This document shows, piece by piece, positions 33,890 through 48,502 of a stretch of 64,000 bases of DNA. Made by a program: the position numbers and the translations under genes. The DNA comes from Nemertoderma westbladi (taxonomy: Eukaryota; Xenacoelomorpha; Nemertodermatida; Nemertodermatidae), in contig JAUCBJ010002846.1 in the NCBI GenBank assembly GCA_032718475.1, positions 17,415 to 81,414 on the forward strand. Reading direction: 5' to 3'. Every line of letters starts with the position of its first letter. The stretch's first letter is position 1. The notes beneath the pieces were generated by a model. The model was not told the DNA's origin, ran no database searches, and was given only the letters and a program-made list of their open reading frames with translations.

Positions 33890-34009
33890 GTCTGTCTGTA
33901 TATACATGTGTGCCAAGTTGGTTGAATTTCATCAAATATTCACTATTACTGGAGTTATTCGCCTTTAAACAATTGTCATCCGACAGACAACAGTTGAAAC
34001 AGCTGTATG
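33890..34009 (+). repeat. dispersed module preceding the 49-bp satellite
   Basis: Contains CATGTGTGCCAAGTTGGTTG, AATTTCATCAAATATTC, GGAGTTATTCGCCTTTAAAC and CCGACAGACAACAG, then CTGTATGCCAAGCTAGCTTA, which is already satellite. The same order of words occurs at 48825-48945 in front of the 68-bp array, which is clear homology. Confidence 0.65.
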
Positions 34010-37000
34010 CCAAGCTAGCTTACTTCTTGGGTCGGCCCACGACAGTGGTACCCGTATGCTAATCTAGCTTACTTCTTGGCTCGGCCCACGACAGTGGTAC
34101 CCGTATGCTAATCTAGCTTACTTCTTGGCTCGGCCCACGACAGTGGGACCCGTATGCTAATCTAGCTTACTTCTTGGCTCGCCCCACGACAGTGGTACCC
34201 GTATGCTAATCTAGCTTACTTCTTGGCTCGGCCCACGACAGTGGGACCCGTATGCTAATCTAGCTTACTTCTTGGCTCGGCCCACGACAGTGGGACCCGT
34301 ATGCTAATCTAGCTTACTTCTTGGCTCGCCCCACGACAGTGGTACCCGTATGCTAATCTAGCTTACTTCTTGGCTCGGCCCACGACAGTGGTACCCGTAT
34401 GCTAATCTAGCTTACTTCTTGGCTCGGCCCACGACAGTGGGACCCGTATGCTAATCTAGCTTACTTCTTGGCTCGCCCCACGACAGTGGTACCCGTATGC
34501 TAATCTAGCTTACTTCTTGGCTCGGCCCACGACAGTGGTACCCGTATGCTAATCTAGCTTACTTCCTGGCTCGCCCCACGACAGTGGTACCCGTATGCTA
34601 ATCTAGCTTACTTCTTGGCTCGCCCCACGACAGTGGTACCCGTTTGCCAAGCTAGCTTACTTCTTGGCTCGGCCCACGACAGTGGTACCCGTATGCTAAT
34701 CTAGCTTACTTCTTGGCTCGGCCCACGACAGTGGGACCCGTATGCTAATCTAGCTTACTTCTTGGCTCGCCCCACGACAGTGGTACCCGTATGCTAATCT
34801 AGCTTACTTCTTGGCTCGGCCCACGACAGTGGTACCCGTATGCTAATCTAGCTTACTTCCTGGCTCGCCCCACGACAGTGGTACCCGTATGCTAATTTAG
34901 CTTATTTCTTGGCTCGGCCCACGACAGTGGTACCCGTATGCCAAGCTAGCTTACTTCTTGGCTCGTCCCATGACAGTGGTACCCGTATGCCAAGCTAGCT
35001 TACTTTTTGGCTCGCCCCACAACAGTGGTACCCGTATGCCAAGCTAGCTTACTTCTTGGCTCGCCCCACGACAGTGGTACCCGTATGCCAAGCTAGCTTC
35101 TTCTTTACTTCTTGGCTCGCCCCACGACGGTACCCGTATGCCAAGCTAGCTTACTTCTTGGCTCGCCCCACGACAGCGGTACCCGTATGCTAATCTAGCT
35201 TACTTCTTGGCTCGGCCCACGACAGTGGTACCCGTATGCCAAGCTAGCTTACTTCTTGGCTCGCCCCACGACAGTGGTACCCGTATGCCAAGCTAGCTTA
35301 CTTCTTGGCTCGCCCCACGACGGTACCCGTATGCCAAGCTAGCTTACTTCTTGGCTCGCCCCACGACAGCGGTACCCGTATGCTAATCTAGCTTACTTCT
35401 TGGCTCGGCCCACGACAGTGGTACCCGTATGCCAAGCTAGCTTACTTGGCTCGCCCCACGACAGTGGTACCCGTATGCCAAGCTAGCTTACTTCTTGGCT
35501 CGCCCCACGACAGTGGTACCCGTATGCTAATCTAGCTTACTTCTTGGCTCGCCCCACGACAGTGGTACCCGTATGCTAATCTAGCTTATTTCTTGGCTCG
35601 CCCCACGACAGTGGTACCCGTATGCCAAGCAGCTTACTTCTTGGCTCGCCCCACGACAGCGGTACCCGTATGCTAATCTAGCTTACTTCTTGGCTCGCCC
35701 CACGACAGTGGTACCCGTATGCCAAGCTAGCTTACTTCTTGGCTCGCCCCACGACAGCGGTACCCGTATGCCAATCTAGCTTACTTCTTGGCTCGCCCCA
35801 CGACAGCGGTACCCGTATGCCAATCTAGCTTACTTCTTGGCTCGCCCCACGACAGTGGTACCCGTATGCCAAGCTAGCTTACTTCTTGGCTCGCCCCACG
35901 ACAGTGGTACCCGTATGCCAATCTAGCTTACTTCTTGGCTCGCCCCACGACAGTGGTACCCGTATGCCAATCTAGCTTACTTCTTGGCTCGCCCCACGAC
36001 AGTGGTACCCGTATGCCAAGCTAGCTTACTTCTTGGCTCGCCCCACGACAGCGGTACCCGTATGCCAATCTAGCTTACTTCTTGGCTCGGCCCACGACAG
36101 TGGTACCCGTATGCTAATCTAGCTTACTTCTTGGCTCGGCCCACGACAGCGGTACCCGTATGCCAATCTAGCTTACTTCTTGGCTCGGCCCACGACAGTG
36201 GTACCCGTATGCTAATCTAGCTTACTTCTTGGCTCGGCCCACGACAGTGGTACCCGTATGCCAAGCTAGCTTACTTATTGGCTCGCCCCACGACAGTGGT
36301 ACCCGTATGCCAAGCTAGCTTACTTATTGGCTCGCCCCACGACAGTGGTACCCGTATGCTAAGCTAGCTTACTTCTTGGCTCGCCCCACGACAGTTGTAC
36401 CCCTATGCTAATCTAGCTTACTTCTTGGTTCGCCCCACGACAGTGGTACCCGTATGCCAAGCTAGCTTACTTCTTGGCTCGCCCCACGACAGCGGTACCC
36501 GTATGCCAAGCTAGCTTACGTCTTGGCTCGCCCCACGACAGTGGTACCCGTATGCTAATCTAGCTTATTTCTTGGCTCGCCCCACGACAGCGGTACCCGT
36601 ATGCTAATCTAGCTTACTTCTTGGCTCGCCCCACGGCAGTGGTACCCGTATGCTAATCTAGCTTATTTCTTGGCTCGCCCCACGACAGCGGTACCCGTAT
36701 GCTAATCTAGCTTACTTCTTGGATCGGCCCACGACAGTGGTACCCGTATGCTAATCTAGCTTACTTCCTGGCTCGCCCCATGACAGTGGTACCCGTATGC
36801 CAAGCTAGCTTATTTCTTGGCTCGCCCCACGACAGTGGTACCCGTATGCTAATCTAGCTTATTTCTTGGCTCGCCCCACGACAGCGGTATCCGTATGCCA
36901 AGCTAGCTTACTTCTTGGCTCGCCCCACGACAGTGGTACCCGTATGCCAAGCTAGCTTACTTCTTGGCTCGCCCCACGACAGTGGTACCCGTATGCCAAG

Positions 37001-40000
37001 CTAGCTTACTTCTTGGCTCGCCCCACGACAGTGGTACCCGTATGCTAATCTAGCTTACTTCTTGGCTCGGCCCACGACAGTGGTACCCGTATGCTAATCT
37101 AGCTTACTTCTTGGCTCGCACCACGACAGTGGTACCCGTATGCCAATCTAGCTTACTTCTTGGCTCGCCCCACGACAGTGGTACCCGTATGCTAATCTAG
37201 CTTACTTCTTGGCTCGGCCCACGACAGTGGTACCCGTATGCTAATCTAGCTTACTTCTTGGATCGGCCCACGACAGTGGTACCCGTATGCTAATCTAGCT
37301 TACTTCTTGGCTCGGCCCACGACAGTGGTACCCATATGCTAATCTAGCTTACTTCTTGGCTCGCACCACGACAGTGGTACCCGTATGCCAATCTAGCTTA
37401 CTTCTTGGCTCGCCCCACGACAGTGGTACCCGTATGCTAAGCTAGCTTACTTCTTGGCTCGCCCCACGACAGTGGTACCCGTATGCTAAGCTAGCTTATT
37501 TCTTGGCTCGGCCCACGACAGTGGTACCTGTATGCTAAGCTAGCTTACTTCTTGGCTCGGCCCACGACAGTGGTGCCCGTATGCTAAGCTCGCCTACTTC
37601 GTTGCTCGCCCCACGACAGTGGTACCCGTATGCTAATCTAGCTTACTTCTTGGCTCGGCCCACGACAGTGGTACCCGTATGCTGAGCTAGCTTACTTCTT
37701 GGCTCGGCCCACGACAGTGGTACCCGTATGCTAATCTAGCTTACTTCTTGGCTCGGCCCACGACAGTGGTACCCGTATGCTGAGCTAGCTTACTTCTTGG
37801 CTCGGCCCACGACAGCGGTACCCGTATGCCAAGCTAGCTTACTTCTTGACTCGCCCCACGACAGTGGTACCCGTATGCTAATCTAGCTTACTTCTTGGCT
37901 CGGCCCACGACAGTGGTACCCGTATGCTAATCTAGCTTACTTCTTGGCTCGCCCCACGACAGTGGTACCCGTATGCTAATCTAGCTTATTTCTTGGCTCG
38001 CCCCACGACAGTGGTACCCGTATGCCAAGCAGCTTACTTCTTGGCTCGCCCCACGACAGCGGTACCCGTATGCTAATCTAGCTTACTTCTTGGCTCGCCC
38101 CACGACAGTGGTACCCGTATGCCAAGCTAGCTTACTTCTTGGCTCGCCCCACGACAGCGGTACCCGTATGCCAATCTAGCTTACTTCTTGGCTCGCCCCA
38201 CGACAGCGGTACCCGTATGCCAATCTAGCTTACTTCTTGGCTCGCCCCACGACAGTGGTACCCGTATGCCAAGCTAGCTTACTTCTTGGCTCGCCCCACG
38301 ACAGTGGTACCCGTATGCCAATCTAGCTTACTTCTTGGCTCGCCCCACGACAGTGGTACCCGTATGCCAATCTAGCTTACTTCTTGGCTCGCCCCACGAC
38401 AGTGGTACCCGTATGCCAAGCTAGCTTACTTCTTGGCTCGCCCCACGACAGCGGTACCCGTATGCCAATCTAGCTTACTTCTTGGCTCGGCCCACGACAG
38501 TGGTACCCGTATGCCAAGCTAGCTTACTTATTGGCTCGCCCCACGACAGTGGTACCCGTATGCCAAGCTAGCTTACTTATTGGCTCGCCCCACGACAGTG
38601 GTACCCGTATGCTAAGCTAGCTTACTTCTTGGCTCGCCCCACGACAGTTGTACCCCTATGCTAATCTAGCTTACTTCTTGGTTCGCCCCACGACAGTGGT
38701 ACCCGTATGCCAAGCTAGCTTACTTCTTGGCTCGCCCCACGACAGCGGTACCCGTATGCCAAGCTAGCTTACGTCTTGGCTCGCCCCACGACAGTGGTAC
38801 CCGTATGCTAATCTAGCTTATTTCTTGGCTCGCCCCACGACAGCGGTACCCGTATGCTAATCTAGCTTACTTCTTGGCTCGCCCCACGGCAGTGGTACCC
38901 GTATGCTAATCTAGCTTATTTCTTGGCTCGCCCCACGACAGCGGTACCCGTATGCTAATCTAGCTTACTTCTTGGATCGGCCCACGACAGTGGTACCCGT
39001 ATGCTAATCTAGCTTACTTCCTGGCTCGCCCCATGACAGTGGTACCCGTATGCCAAGCTAGCTTATTTCTTGGCTCGCCCCACGACAGTGGTACCCGTAT
39101 GCTAATCTAGCTTATTTCTTGGCTCGCCCCACGACAGCGGTATCCGTATGCCAAGCTAGCTTACTTCTTGGCTCGCCCCACGACAGTGGTACCCGTATGC
39201 CAAGCTAGCTTACTTCTTGGCTCGCCCCACGACAGTGGTACCCGTATGCTAATCTAGCTTACTTCTTGGCTCGGCCCACGACAGCGGTACCCGTATGCTA
39301 ATCTAGCTTACTTCTTGGCTCGCCCCACGACAGTGGTACCCGTATACTAAGCTAGCTTACTTCTTGGCTCGCCCCACGACAGTGGTACCCGTAAGCTAAT
39401 CTAGCTTACTTCTTTGCTCGGCCCACGACAGTGGTACCCGTATGCTAATCTAGCTTACTTCTTGGCTCGCCCCACGACAGTGGTACCCGTATGCTAATCT
39501 AGCTTACTTCTTGGCTCGGCCCACGACAGTGGTACCCGTATGCAATCTAGCTTACTTCTTGGCTCGGCCCACGACAGTGGTACCCGTATGCTAATCTAGC
39601 TTACTTCTTGGCTCGGCCCACGACAGTGGTACCCGTATGCTAATCTAGCTTACTTCTTGGCTCGCCCCACGACAGTGGTACCCGTATGCTAATCTAGCTT
39701 ACTTCTTGGCTCGGCCCACGACAGTGGTACCCGTATGCAATCTAGCTTACTTCTTGGCTCGGCCCACGACAGCGGTACCCGTATGCTAATCTAGCTTACT
39801 TCTTGGCTCGCCCCACGACAGTGGTACCCGTATGCTAATCTAGCTTACTTCTTGGCTCGGCCCACGACAGTGGTACCCGTATGCTAATCTAGCTTACTTC
39901 TTGGATCGGCCCACGACAGTGGTACCCGTATGCTAATCTAGCTTACTTCTTGGCTCGGCCCACGACAGTGGTACCCATATGCTAATCTAGCTTACTTCTT

Positions 40001-43000
40001 GGCTCGCACCACGACAGTGGTACCCGTATGCCAATCTAGCTTACTTCTTGGCTCGCCCCACGACAGTGGTACCCGTATGCTAAGCTAGCTTACTTCTTGG
40101 CTCGCCCCACGACAGTGGTACCCGTATGCTAAGCTAGCTTATTTCTTGGCTCGGCCCACGACAGTGGTACCTGTATGCTAAGCTAGCTTACTTCTTGGCT
40201 CGGCCCACGACAGTGGTGCCCGTATGCTAAGCTCGCCTACTTCGTTGCTCGCCCCACGACAGTGGTACCCGTATGCTAATCTAGCTTACTTCTTGGCTCG
40301 GCCCACGACAGTGGTACCCGTATGCTGAGCTAGCTTACTTCTTGGCTCGGCCCACGACAGTGGTACCCGTATGCTAATCTAGCTTACTTCTTGGCTCGGC
40401 CCACGACAGTGGTACCCGTATGCTGAGCTAGCTTACTTCTTGGCTCGGCCCACGACAGCGGTACCCGTATGCCAAGCTAGCTTACTTCTTGACTCGCCCC
40501 ACGACAGTGGTACCCGTATGCTAATTTAGCTTACTTCTTGGCTCGCCCCACGACAGTGGTACCCGTATGCTAATCTAGCTTACTTCTTGGCTCGCCCCAC
40601 GACAGTGGTACCCGTATGCTAATCTAGCTTATTTCTTGGCTCGCCCCACGACAGTGGTACCCGTATGCCAAGCAGCTTACTTCTTGGCTCGCCCCACGAC
40701 AGCGGTACCCGTATGCTAATCTAGCTTACTTCTTGGCTCGCCCCACGACAGTGGTACCCGTATGCCAAGCTAGCTTACTTCTTGGCTCGCCCCACGACAG
40801 CGGTACCCGTATGCCAATCTAGCTTACTTCTTGGCTCGCCCCACGACAGCGGTACCCGTATGCCAATCTAGCTTACTTCTTGGCTCGCCCCACGACAGTG
40901 GTACCCGTATGCCAAGCTAGCTTACTTCTTGGCTCGCCCCACGACAGTGGTACCCGTATGCCAATCTAGCTTACTTCTTGGCTCGCCCCACGACAGTGGT
41001 ACCCGTATGCCAATCTAGCTTACTTCTTGGCTCGCCCCACGACAGTGGTACCCGTATGCCAAGCTAGCTTACTTCTTGGCTCGCCCCACGACAGCGGTAC
41101 CCGTATGCCAATCTAGCTTACTTCTTGGCTCGGCCCACGACAGTGGTACCCGTATGCTAATCTAGCTTACTTCTTGGCTCGGCCCACGACAGCGGTACCC
41201 GTATGCCAATCTAGCTTACTTCTTGGCTCGGCCCACGACAGTGGTACCCGTATGCTAATCTAGCTTACTTCTTGGCTCGGCCCACGACAGTGGTACCCGT
41301 ATGCCAAGCTAGCTTACTTATTGGCTCGCCCCACGACAGTGGTACCCGTATGCCAAGCTAGCTTACTTATTGGCTCGCCCCACGACAGTGGTACCCGTAT
41401 GCTAAGCTAGCTTACTTCTTGGCTCGCCCCACGACAGTTGTACCCCTATGCTAATCTAGCTTACTTCTTGGTTCGCCCCACGACAGTGGTACCCGTATGC
41501 CAAGCTAGCTTACTTCTTGGCTCGCCCCACGACAGCGGTACCCGTATGCCAAGCTAGCTTACGTCTTGGCTCGCCCCACGACAGTGGTACCCGTATGCTA
41601 ATCTAGCTTATTTCTTGGCTCGCCCCACGACAGCGGTACCCGTATGCTAATCTAGCTTACTTCTTGGCTCGCCCCACGGCAGTGGTACCCGTATGCTAAT
41701 CTAGCTTATTTCTTGGCTCGCCCCACGACAGCGGTACCCGTATGCTAATCTAGCTTACTTCTTGGATCGGCCCACGACAGTGGTACCCGTATGCTAATCT
41801 AGCTTACTTCCTGGCTCGCCCCATGACAGTGGTACCCGTATGCCAAGCTAGCTTATTTCTTGGCTCGCCCCACGACAGTGGTACCCGTATGCTAATCTAG
41901 CTTATTTCTTGGCTCGCCCCACGACAGCGGTATCCGTATGCCAAGCTAGCTTACTTCTTGGCTCGCCCCACGACAGTGGTACCCGTATGCCAAGCTAGCT
42001 TACTTCTTGGCTCGCCCCACGACAGTGGTACCCGTATGCCAAGCTAGCTTACTTCTTGGCTCGCCCCACGACAGTGGTACCCGTATGCTAATCTAGCTTA
42101 CTTCTTGGCTCGGCCCACGACAGCGGTACCCGTATGCTAATCTAGCTTACTTCTTGGCTCGCCCCACGACAGTGGTACCCGTATACTAAGCTAGCTTACT
42201 TCTTGGCTCGCCCCACGACAGTGGTACCCGTAAGCTAATCTAGCTTACTTCTTTGCTCGGCCCACGACAGTGGTACCCGTATGCTAATCTAGCTTACTTC
42301 TTGGCTCGCCCCACGACAGTGGTACCCGTATGCTAATCTAGCTTACTTCTTGGCTCGGCCCACGACAGTGGTACCCGTATGCAATCTAGCTTACTTCTTG
42401 GCTCGGCCCACGACAGTGGTACCCGTATGCTAATCTAGCTTACTTCTTGGCTCGGCCCACGACAGTGGTACCCGTATGCTAATCTAGCTTACTTCTTGGC
42501 TCGCCCCACGACAGTGGTACCCGTATGCTAATCTAGCTTACTTCTTGGCTCGGCCCACGACAGTGGTACCCGTATGCAATCTAGCTTACTTCTTGGCTCG
42601 GCCCACGACAGCGGTACCCGTATGCTAATCTAGCTTACTTCTTGGCTCGCCCCACGACAGTGGTACCCGTATGCTAATCTAGCTTACTTCTTGGCTCGGC
42701 CCACGACAGTGGTACCCGTATGCTAATCTAGCTTACTTCTTGGATCGGCCCACGACAGTGGTACCCGTATGCTAATCTAGCTTACTTCTTGGCTCGGCCC
42801 ACGACAGTGGTACCCATATGCTAATCTAGCTTACTTCTTGGCTCGCACCACGACAGTGGTACCCGTATGCCAATCTAGCTTACTTCTTGGCTCGCCCCAC
42901 GACAGTGGTACCCGTATGCTAAGCTAGCTTACTTCTTGGCTCGCCCCACGACAGTGGTACCCGTATGCTAAGCTAGCTTACTTCCTGGCTCGCCCCATGA

Positions 43001-46000
43001 CAGTGGTACCCGTATGCCAAGCTAGCTTATTTCTTGGCTCGCCCCACGACAGTGGTACCCGTATGCTAATCTAGCTTATTTCTTGGCTCGCCCCACGACA
43101 GCGGTACCGTATGCCAAGCTAGCTTACTTCTTGGCTCGCCCCACGACAGTGGTACCCGTATGCCAAGCTAGCTTACTTCTTGGCTCGCCCCACGACAGTG
43201 GTACCCGTATGCTAATCTAGCTTACTTCTTGGCTCGGCCCACGACAGCGGTACCCGTATGCTAATCTAGCTTACTTCTTGGCTCGCCCCACGACAGTGGT
43301 ACCCGTATGCTAAGCTAGCTTACTTCTTGGCTCGCCCCACGACAGTGGTACCCGTATGCTAATCTAGCTTACTTCTTTGCTCGGCCCACGACAGTGGTAC
43401 CCGTATGCTAATCTAGCTTACTTCTTGGCTCGCCCCACGACAGTGGTACCCGTATGCTAATCTAGCTTACTTCTTGGCTCGGCCCACGACAGTGGTACCC
43501 GTATGCAATCTAGCTTACTTCTTGGCTCGGCCCACGACAGTGGTACCCGTATGCTAATCTAGCTTACTTCTTGGCTCGGCCCACGACAGTGGTACCCGTA
43601 TGCTAATCTAGCTTACTTCTTGGCTCGCCCCACGACAGTGGTACCCGTATGCTAATCTAGCTTACTTCTTGGCTCGGCCCACGACAGTGGTACCCGTATG
43701 CAATCTAGCTTACTTCTTGGCTCGGCCCACGACAGCGGTACCCGTATGCTAATCTAGCTTACTTCTTGGCTCGCCCCACGACAGTGGTACCCGTATGCTA
43801 ATCTAGCTTACTTCTTGGCTCGGCCCACGACAGTGGTACCCGTATGCTAATCTAGCTTACTTCTTGGATCGGCCCACGACAGTGGTACCCGTATGCTAAT
43901 CTAGCTTACTTCTTGGCTCGGCCCACGACAGTGGTACCCATATGCTAATCTAGCTTACTTCTTGGCTCGCACCACGACAGTGGTACCCGTATGCCAATCT
44001 AGCTTACTTCTTGGCTCGCCCCACGACAGTGGTACCCGTATGCTAAGCTAGCTTACTTCTTGGCTCGCCCCACGACAGTGGTACCCGTATGCTAAGCTAG
44101 CTTATTTCTTGGCTCGGCCCACGACAGTGGTACCTGTATGCTAAGCTAGCTTACTTCTTGGCTCGGCCCACGACAGTGGTGCCCGTATGCTAAGCTCGCC
44201 TACTTCGTTGCTCGCCCCACGACAGTGGTACCCGTATGCTAATCTAGCTTACTTCTTGGCTCGGCCCACGACAGTGGTACCCGTATGCTGAGCTAGCTTA
44301 CTTCTTGGCTCGGCCCACGACAGTGGTACCCGTATGCTAATCTAGCTTACTTCTTGGCTCGGCCCACGACAGTGGTACCCGTATGCTGAGCTAGCTTACT
44401 TCTTGGCTCGGCCCACGACAGCGGTACCCGTATGCCAAGCTAGCTTACTTCTTGACTCGCCCCACGACAGTGGTACCCGTATGCTAATCTAGCTTACTTC
44501 TTGGCTCGCCCCACGACAGTGGTACCCGTATGCTAATCTAGCTTACTTCTTGGCTCGCCCCACGACAGTGGTACCCGTATGCTAATCTAGCTTATTTCTT
44601 GGCTCGCCCCACGACAGTGGTACCCGTATGCCAAGCAGCTTACTTCTTGGCTCGCCCCACGACAGCGGTACCCGTATGCTAATCTAGCTTACTTCTTGGC
44701 TCGCCCCACGACAGTGGTACCCGTATGCCAAGCTAGCTTACTTCTTGGCTCGCCCCACGACAGCGGTACCCGTATGCCAATCTAGCTTACTTCTTGGCTC
44801 GCCCCACGACAGCGGTACCCGTATGCCAATCTAGCTTACTTCTTGGCTCGCCCCACGACAGTGGTACCCGTATGCCAAGCTAGCTTACTTCTTGGCTCGC
44901 CCCACGACAGTGGTACCCGTATGCCAATCTAGCTTACTTCTTGGCTCGCCCCACGACAGTGGTACCCGTATGCCAATCTAGCTTACTTCTTGGCTCGCCC
45001 CACGACAGTGGTACCCGTATGCCAAGCTAGCTTACTTCTTGGCTCGCCCCACGACAGCGGTACCCGTATGCCAATCTAGCTTACTTCTTGGCTCGGCCCA
45101 CGACAGTGGTACCCGTATGCTAATCTAGCTTACTTCTTGGCTCGGCCCACGACAGCGGTACCCGTATGCCAATCTAGCTTACTTCTTGGCTCGGCCCACG
45201 ACAGTGGTACCCGTATGCTAATCTAGCTTACTTCTTGGCTCGGCCCACGACAGTGGTACCCGTATGCCAAGCTAGCTTACTTATTGGCTCGCCCCACGAC
45301 AGTGGTACCCGTATGCCAAGCTAGCTTACTTATTGGCTCGCCCCACGACAGTGGTACCCGTATGCTAAGCTAGCTTACTTCTTGGCTCGCCCCACGACAG
45401 TTGTACCCCTATGCTAATCTAGCTTACTTCTTGGTTCGCCCCACGACAGTGGTACCCGTATGCCAAGCTAGCTTACTTCTTGGCTCGCCCCACGACAGCG
45501 GTACCCGTATGCCAAGCTAGCTTACGTCTTGGCTCGCCCCACGACAGTGGTACCCGTATGCTAATCTAGCTTATTTCTTGGCTCGCCCCACGACAGCGGT
45601 ACCCGTATGCTAATCTAGCTTACTTCTTGGCTCGCCCCACGGCAGTGGTACCCGTATGCTAATCTAGCTTATTTCTTGGCTCGCCCCACGACAGCGGTAC
45701 CCGTATGCTAATCTAGCTTACTTCTTGGATCGGCCCACGACAGTGGTACCCGTATGCTAATCTAGCTTACTTCCTGGCTCGCCCCATGACAGTGGTACCC
45801 GTATGCCAAGCTAGCTTATTTCTTGGCTCGCCCCACGACAGTGGTACCCGTATGCTAATCTAGCTTATTTCTTGGCTCGCCCCACGACAGCGGTATCCGT
45901 ATGCCAAGCTAGCTTACTTCTTGGCTCGCCCCACGACAGTGGTACCCGTATGCCAAGCTAGCTTACTTCTTGGCTCGCCCCACGACAGTGGTACCCGTAT

Positions 46001-47597
46001 GCTAATCTAGCTTACTTCTTGGCTCGGCCCACGACAGCGGTACCCGTATGCTAATCTAGCTTACTTCTTGGCTCGCCCCACGACAGTGGTACCCGTATAC
46101 TAAGCTAGCTTACTTCTTGGCTCGCCCCACGACAGTGGTACCCGTAAGCTAATCTAGCTTACTTCTTTGCTCGGCCCACGACAGTGGTACCCGTATGCTA
46201 ATCTAGCTTACTTCTTGGCTCGCCCCACGACAGTGGTACCCGTATGCTAATCTAGCTTACTTCTTGGCTCGGCCCACGACAGTGGTACCCGTATGCAATC
46301 TAGCTTACTTCTTGGCTCGGCCCACGACAGTGGTACCCGTATGCTAATCTAGCTTACTTCTTGGCTCGGCCCACGACAGTGGTACCCGTATGCTAATCTA
46401 GCTTACTTCTTGGCTCGCCCCACGACAGTGGTACCCGTATGCTAATCTAGCTTACTTCTTGGCTCGGCCCACGACAGTGGTACCCGTATGCAATCTAGCT
46501 TACTTCTTGGCTCGGCCCACGACAGCGGTACCCGTATGCTAATCTAGCTTACTTCTTGGCTCGCCCCACGACAGTGGTACCCGTATGCTAATCTAGCTTA
46601 CTTCTTGGCTCGGCCCACGACAGTGGTACCCGTATGCTAATCTAGCTTACTTCTTGGATCGGCCCACGACAGTGGTACCCGTATGCTAATCTAGCTTACT
46701 TCTTGGCTCGGCCCACGACAGTGGTACCCATATGCTAATCTAGCTTACTTCTTGGCTCGCACCACGACAGTGGTACCCGTATGCCAATCTAGCTTACTTC
46801 TTGGCTCGCCCCACGACAGTGGTACCCGTATGCTAAGCTAGCTTACTTCTTGGCTCGCCCCACGACAGTGGTACCCGTATGCTAAGCTAGCTTATTTCTT
46901 GGCTCGGCCCACGACAGTGGTACCTGTATGCTAAGCTAGCTTACTTCTTGGCTCGGCCCACGACAGTGGTGCCCGTATGCTAAGCTCGCCTACTTCGTTG
47001 CTCGCCCCACGACAGTGGTACCCGTATGCTAATCTAGCTTACTTCTTGGCTCGGCCCACGACAGTGGTACCCGTATGCTGAGCTAGCTTACTTCTTGGCT
47101 CGGCCCACGACAGTGGTACCCGTATGCTAATCTAGCTTACTTCTTGGCTCGGCCCACGACAGTGGTACCCGTATGCTGAGCTAGCTTACTTCTTGGCTCG
47201 GCCCACGACAGCGGTACCCGTATGCCAAGCTAGCTTACTTCTTGACTCGCCCCACGACAGTGGTACCCGTATGCTAATCTAGCTTACTTCTTGGCTCGGC
47301 CCACGACAGTGGTACCCGTATGCTAATCTAGCTTACTTCTTGGCTCGCCCCACGACAGTGGTACCCGTATGCTAATCTAGCTTATTTCTTGGCTCGCCCC
47401 ACGACAGTGGTACCCGTATGCCAAGCAGCTTACTTCTTGGCTCGCCCCACGACAGCGGTACCCGTATGCTAATCTAGCTTACTTCTTGGCTCGCCCCACG
47501 ACAGTGGTACCCGTATGCCAAGCTAGCTTACTTCTTGGCTCGCCCCACGACAGCGGTACCCATATGCTAAGCTCGCCTACTTCGTGGCTCACCCCAC
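34010..47597. repeat. 49-bp satellite array, 13.6 kb
   Basis: About 275 head-to-tail copies of a 49-bp monomer (starting cttacttcttggctcg, then cccacgacagtggtacccg, then tatgctaatctag). Diagnostic variants are ggctcgGcc/ggctcgCcc, acagTgg/acagCgg, tgctaatc/tgccaagc and ttaCttc/ttaTttc. Rare marker monomers recur in order: gccaagcagctt at about 35627, 38033, 40671, 44633 and 47423, and gctcgcctacttcgttg at about 37587, 40231, 44194 and 46983. This shows higher-order repeats of about 2.4-2.8 kb. A 1.17-kb extra duplication (about 41805 to 42975) explains the 3.96-kb interval. Confidence 0.97.
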
Positions 47598-48035
47598 ATT
47601 TTAATAAAATATTCAACGATTTAAATTCATTGCTGAACTTTAGGATCCCAAAAATCGCGATCGAGATAATATCAGAATCCCGTTTGAACGCTTACATTCA
47701 TAAACATATTTAATTTAGTATTCTTACTTTGCTTTTAATGTATTTTGTACTGTCTCTAACCTACACAGTGATTATTATTGGTTAGTTTTACAGTAGTTAT
47801 AGTAACGGTTAGGCCCATCAACGTCGCAGTATGCAATGGTCAGTAATTTTAGTAATAATTTTCTTCAATGTTTTGTAATCTTACTCTAGATCTTTGGTTT
47901 TAATAAAAAAAATGTATAAATAAAATAATAACATTCTGCATTGTGTTGGCTGTTTTCTGGCTGTTGAATTCTAGTTTAATTTTAGTACACACTTGGGACA
48001 CTCTGTGTAGATGCCTTGTGATGAAGAACAAGCAT
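47598..48035. other. AT-rich spacer, no gene supported
   Basis: The frame ending at 47713 (FNKIFNDLNSLLNFRIPKI, then a stop) begins in satellite and might be a decayed coding tail, but nothing supports it. Several AATAAA words occur at 47900-47935. Confidence 0.4.
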
Positions 48036-48036
48036 T

Positions 48037-48502
48037 TACAGTACATCTTATTTGGTGACCTACACGGACACAGAGTAATCTATACCCACCCAGTTACAGT
48101 ACATCTTATTTGGTGACCTACACGGACACAGAGTAATCTATACCCACCCAGTTACAGTACATCTTATTTGGTGACCTACACGGACACAGAGTAATCTATA
48201 CCCACCCAGTTACAGTACATCTTATTTGGTGACCTACACGGACACAGAGTAATCTATACCCACCCAGTTACAGTACATCTTATTTGGTGACCTACACGGA
48301 CACAGAGTAATCTATACCCACCCAGTTACAGTACATCTTATTTGGTGACCTACACGGACACAGAGTAATCTATACCCACCCAGTTACAGTACATCTTATT
48401 TGGTGACCTACACGGACACAGAGTAATCTATACCCACCCAGTTACAGTACATCTTATTTGGTGACCTACACGGACACAGAGTAATCTATACCCACCCAGT
48501 TA
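48037..48502. repeat. 58-bp tandem repeat, eight near-identical copies
   Basis: Unit starts acagtacatcttatttggtg and ends with ctatacccacccagtt. Copies appear identical by eye, which implies very recent expansion or homogenisation. Confidence 0.97.

Noticed and set aside
34010-47597. A functional tRNA or ncRNA cluster encoded by the 49-bp monomer
   Set aside because: No A/B boxes or conserved stem appear in the monomer beyond the short AAGCTAGCTT palindrome in some copies.
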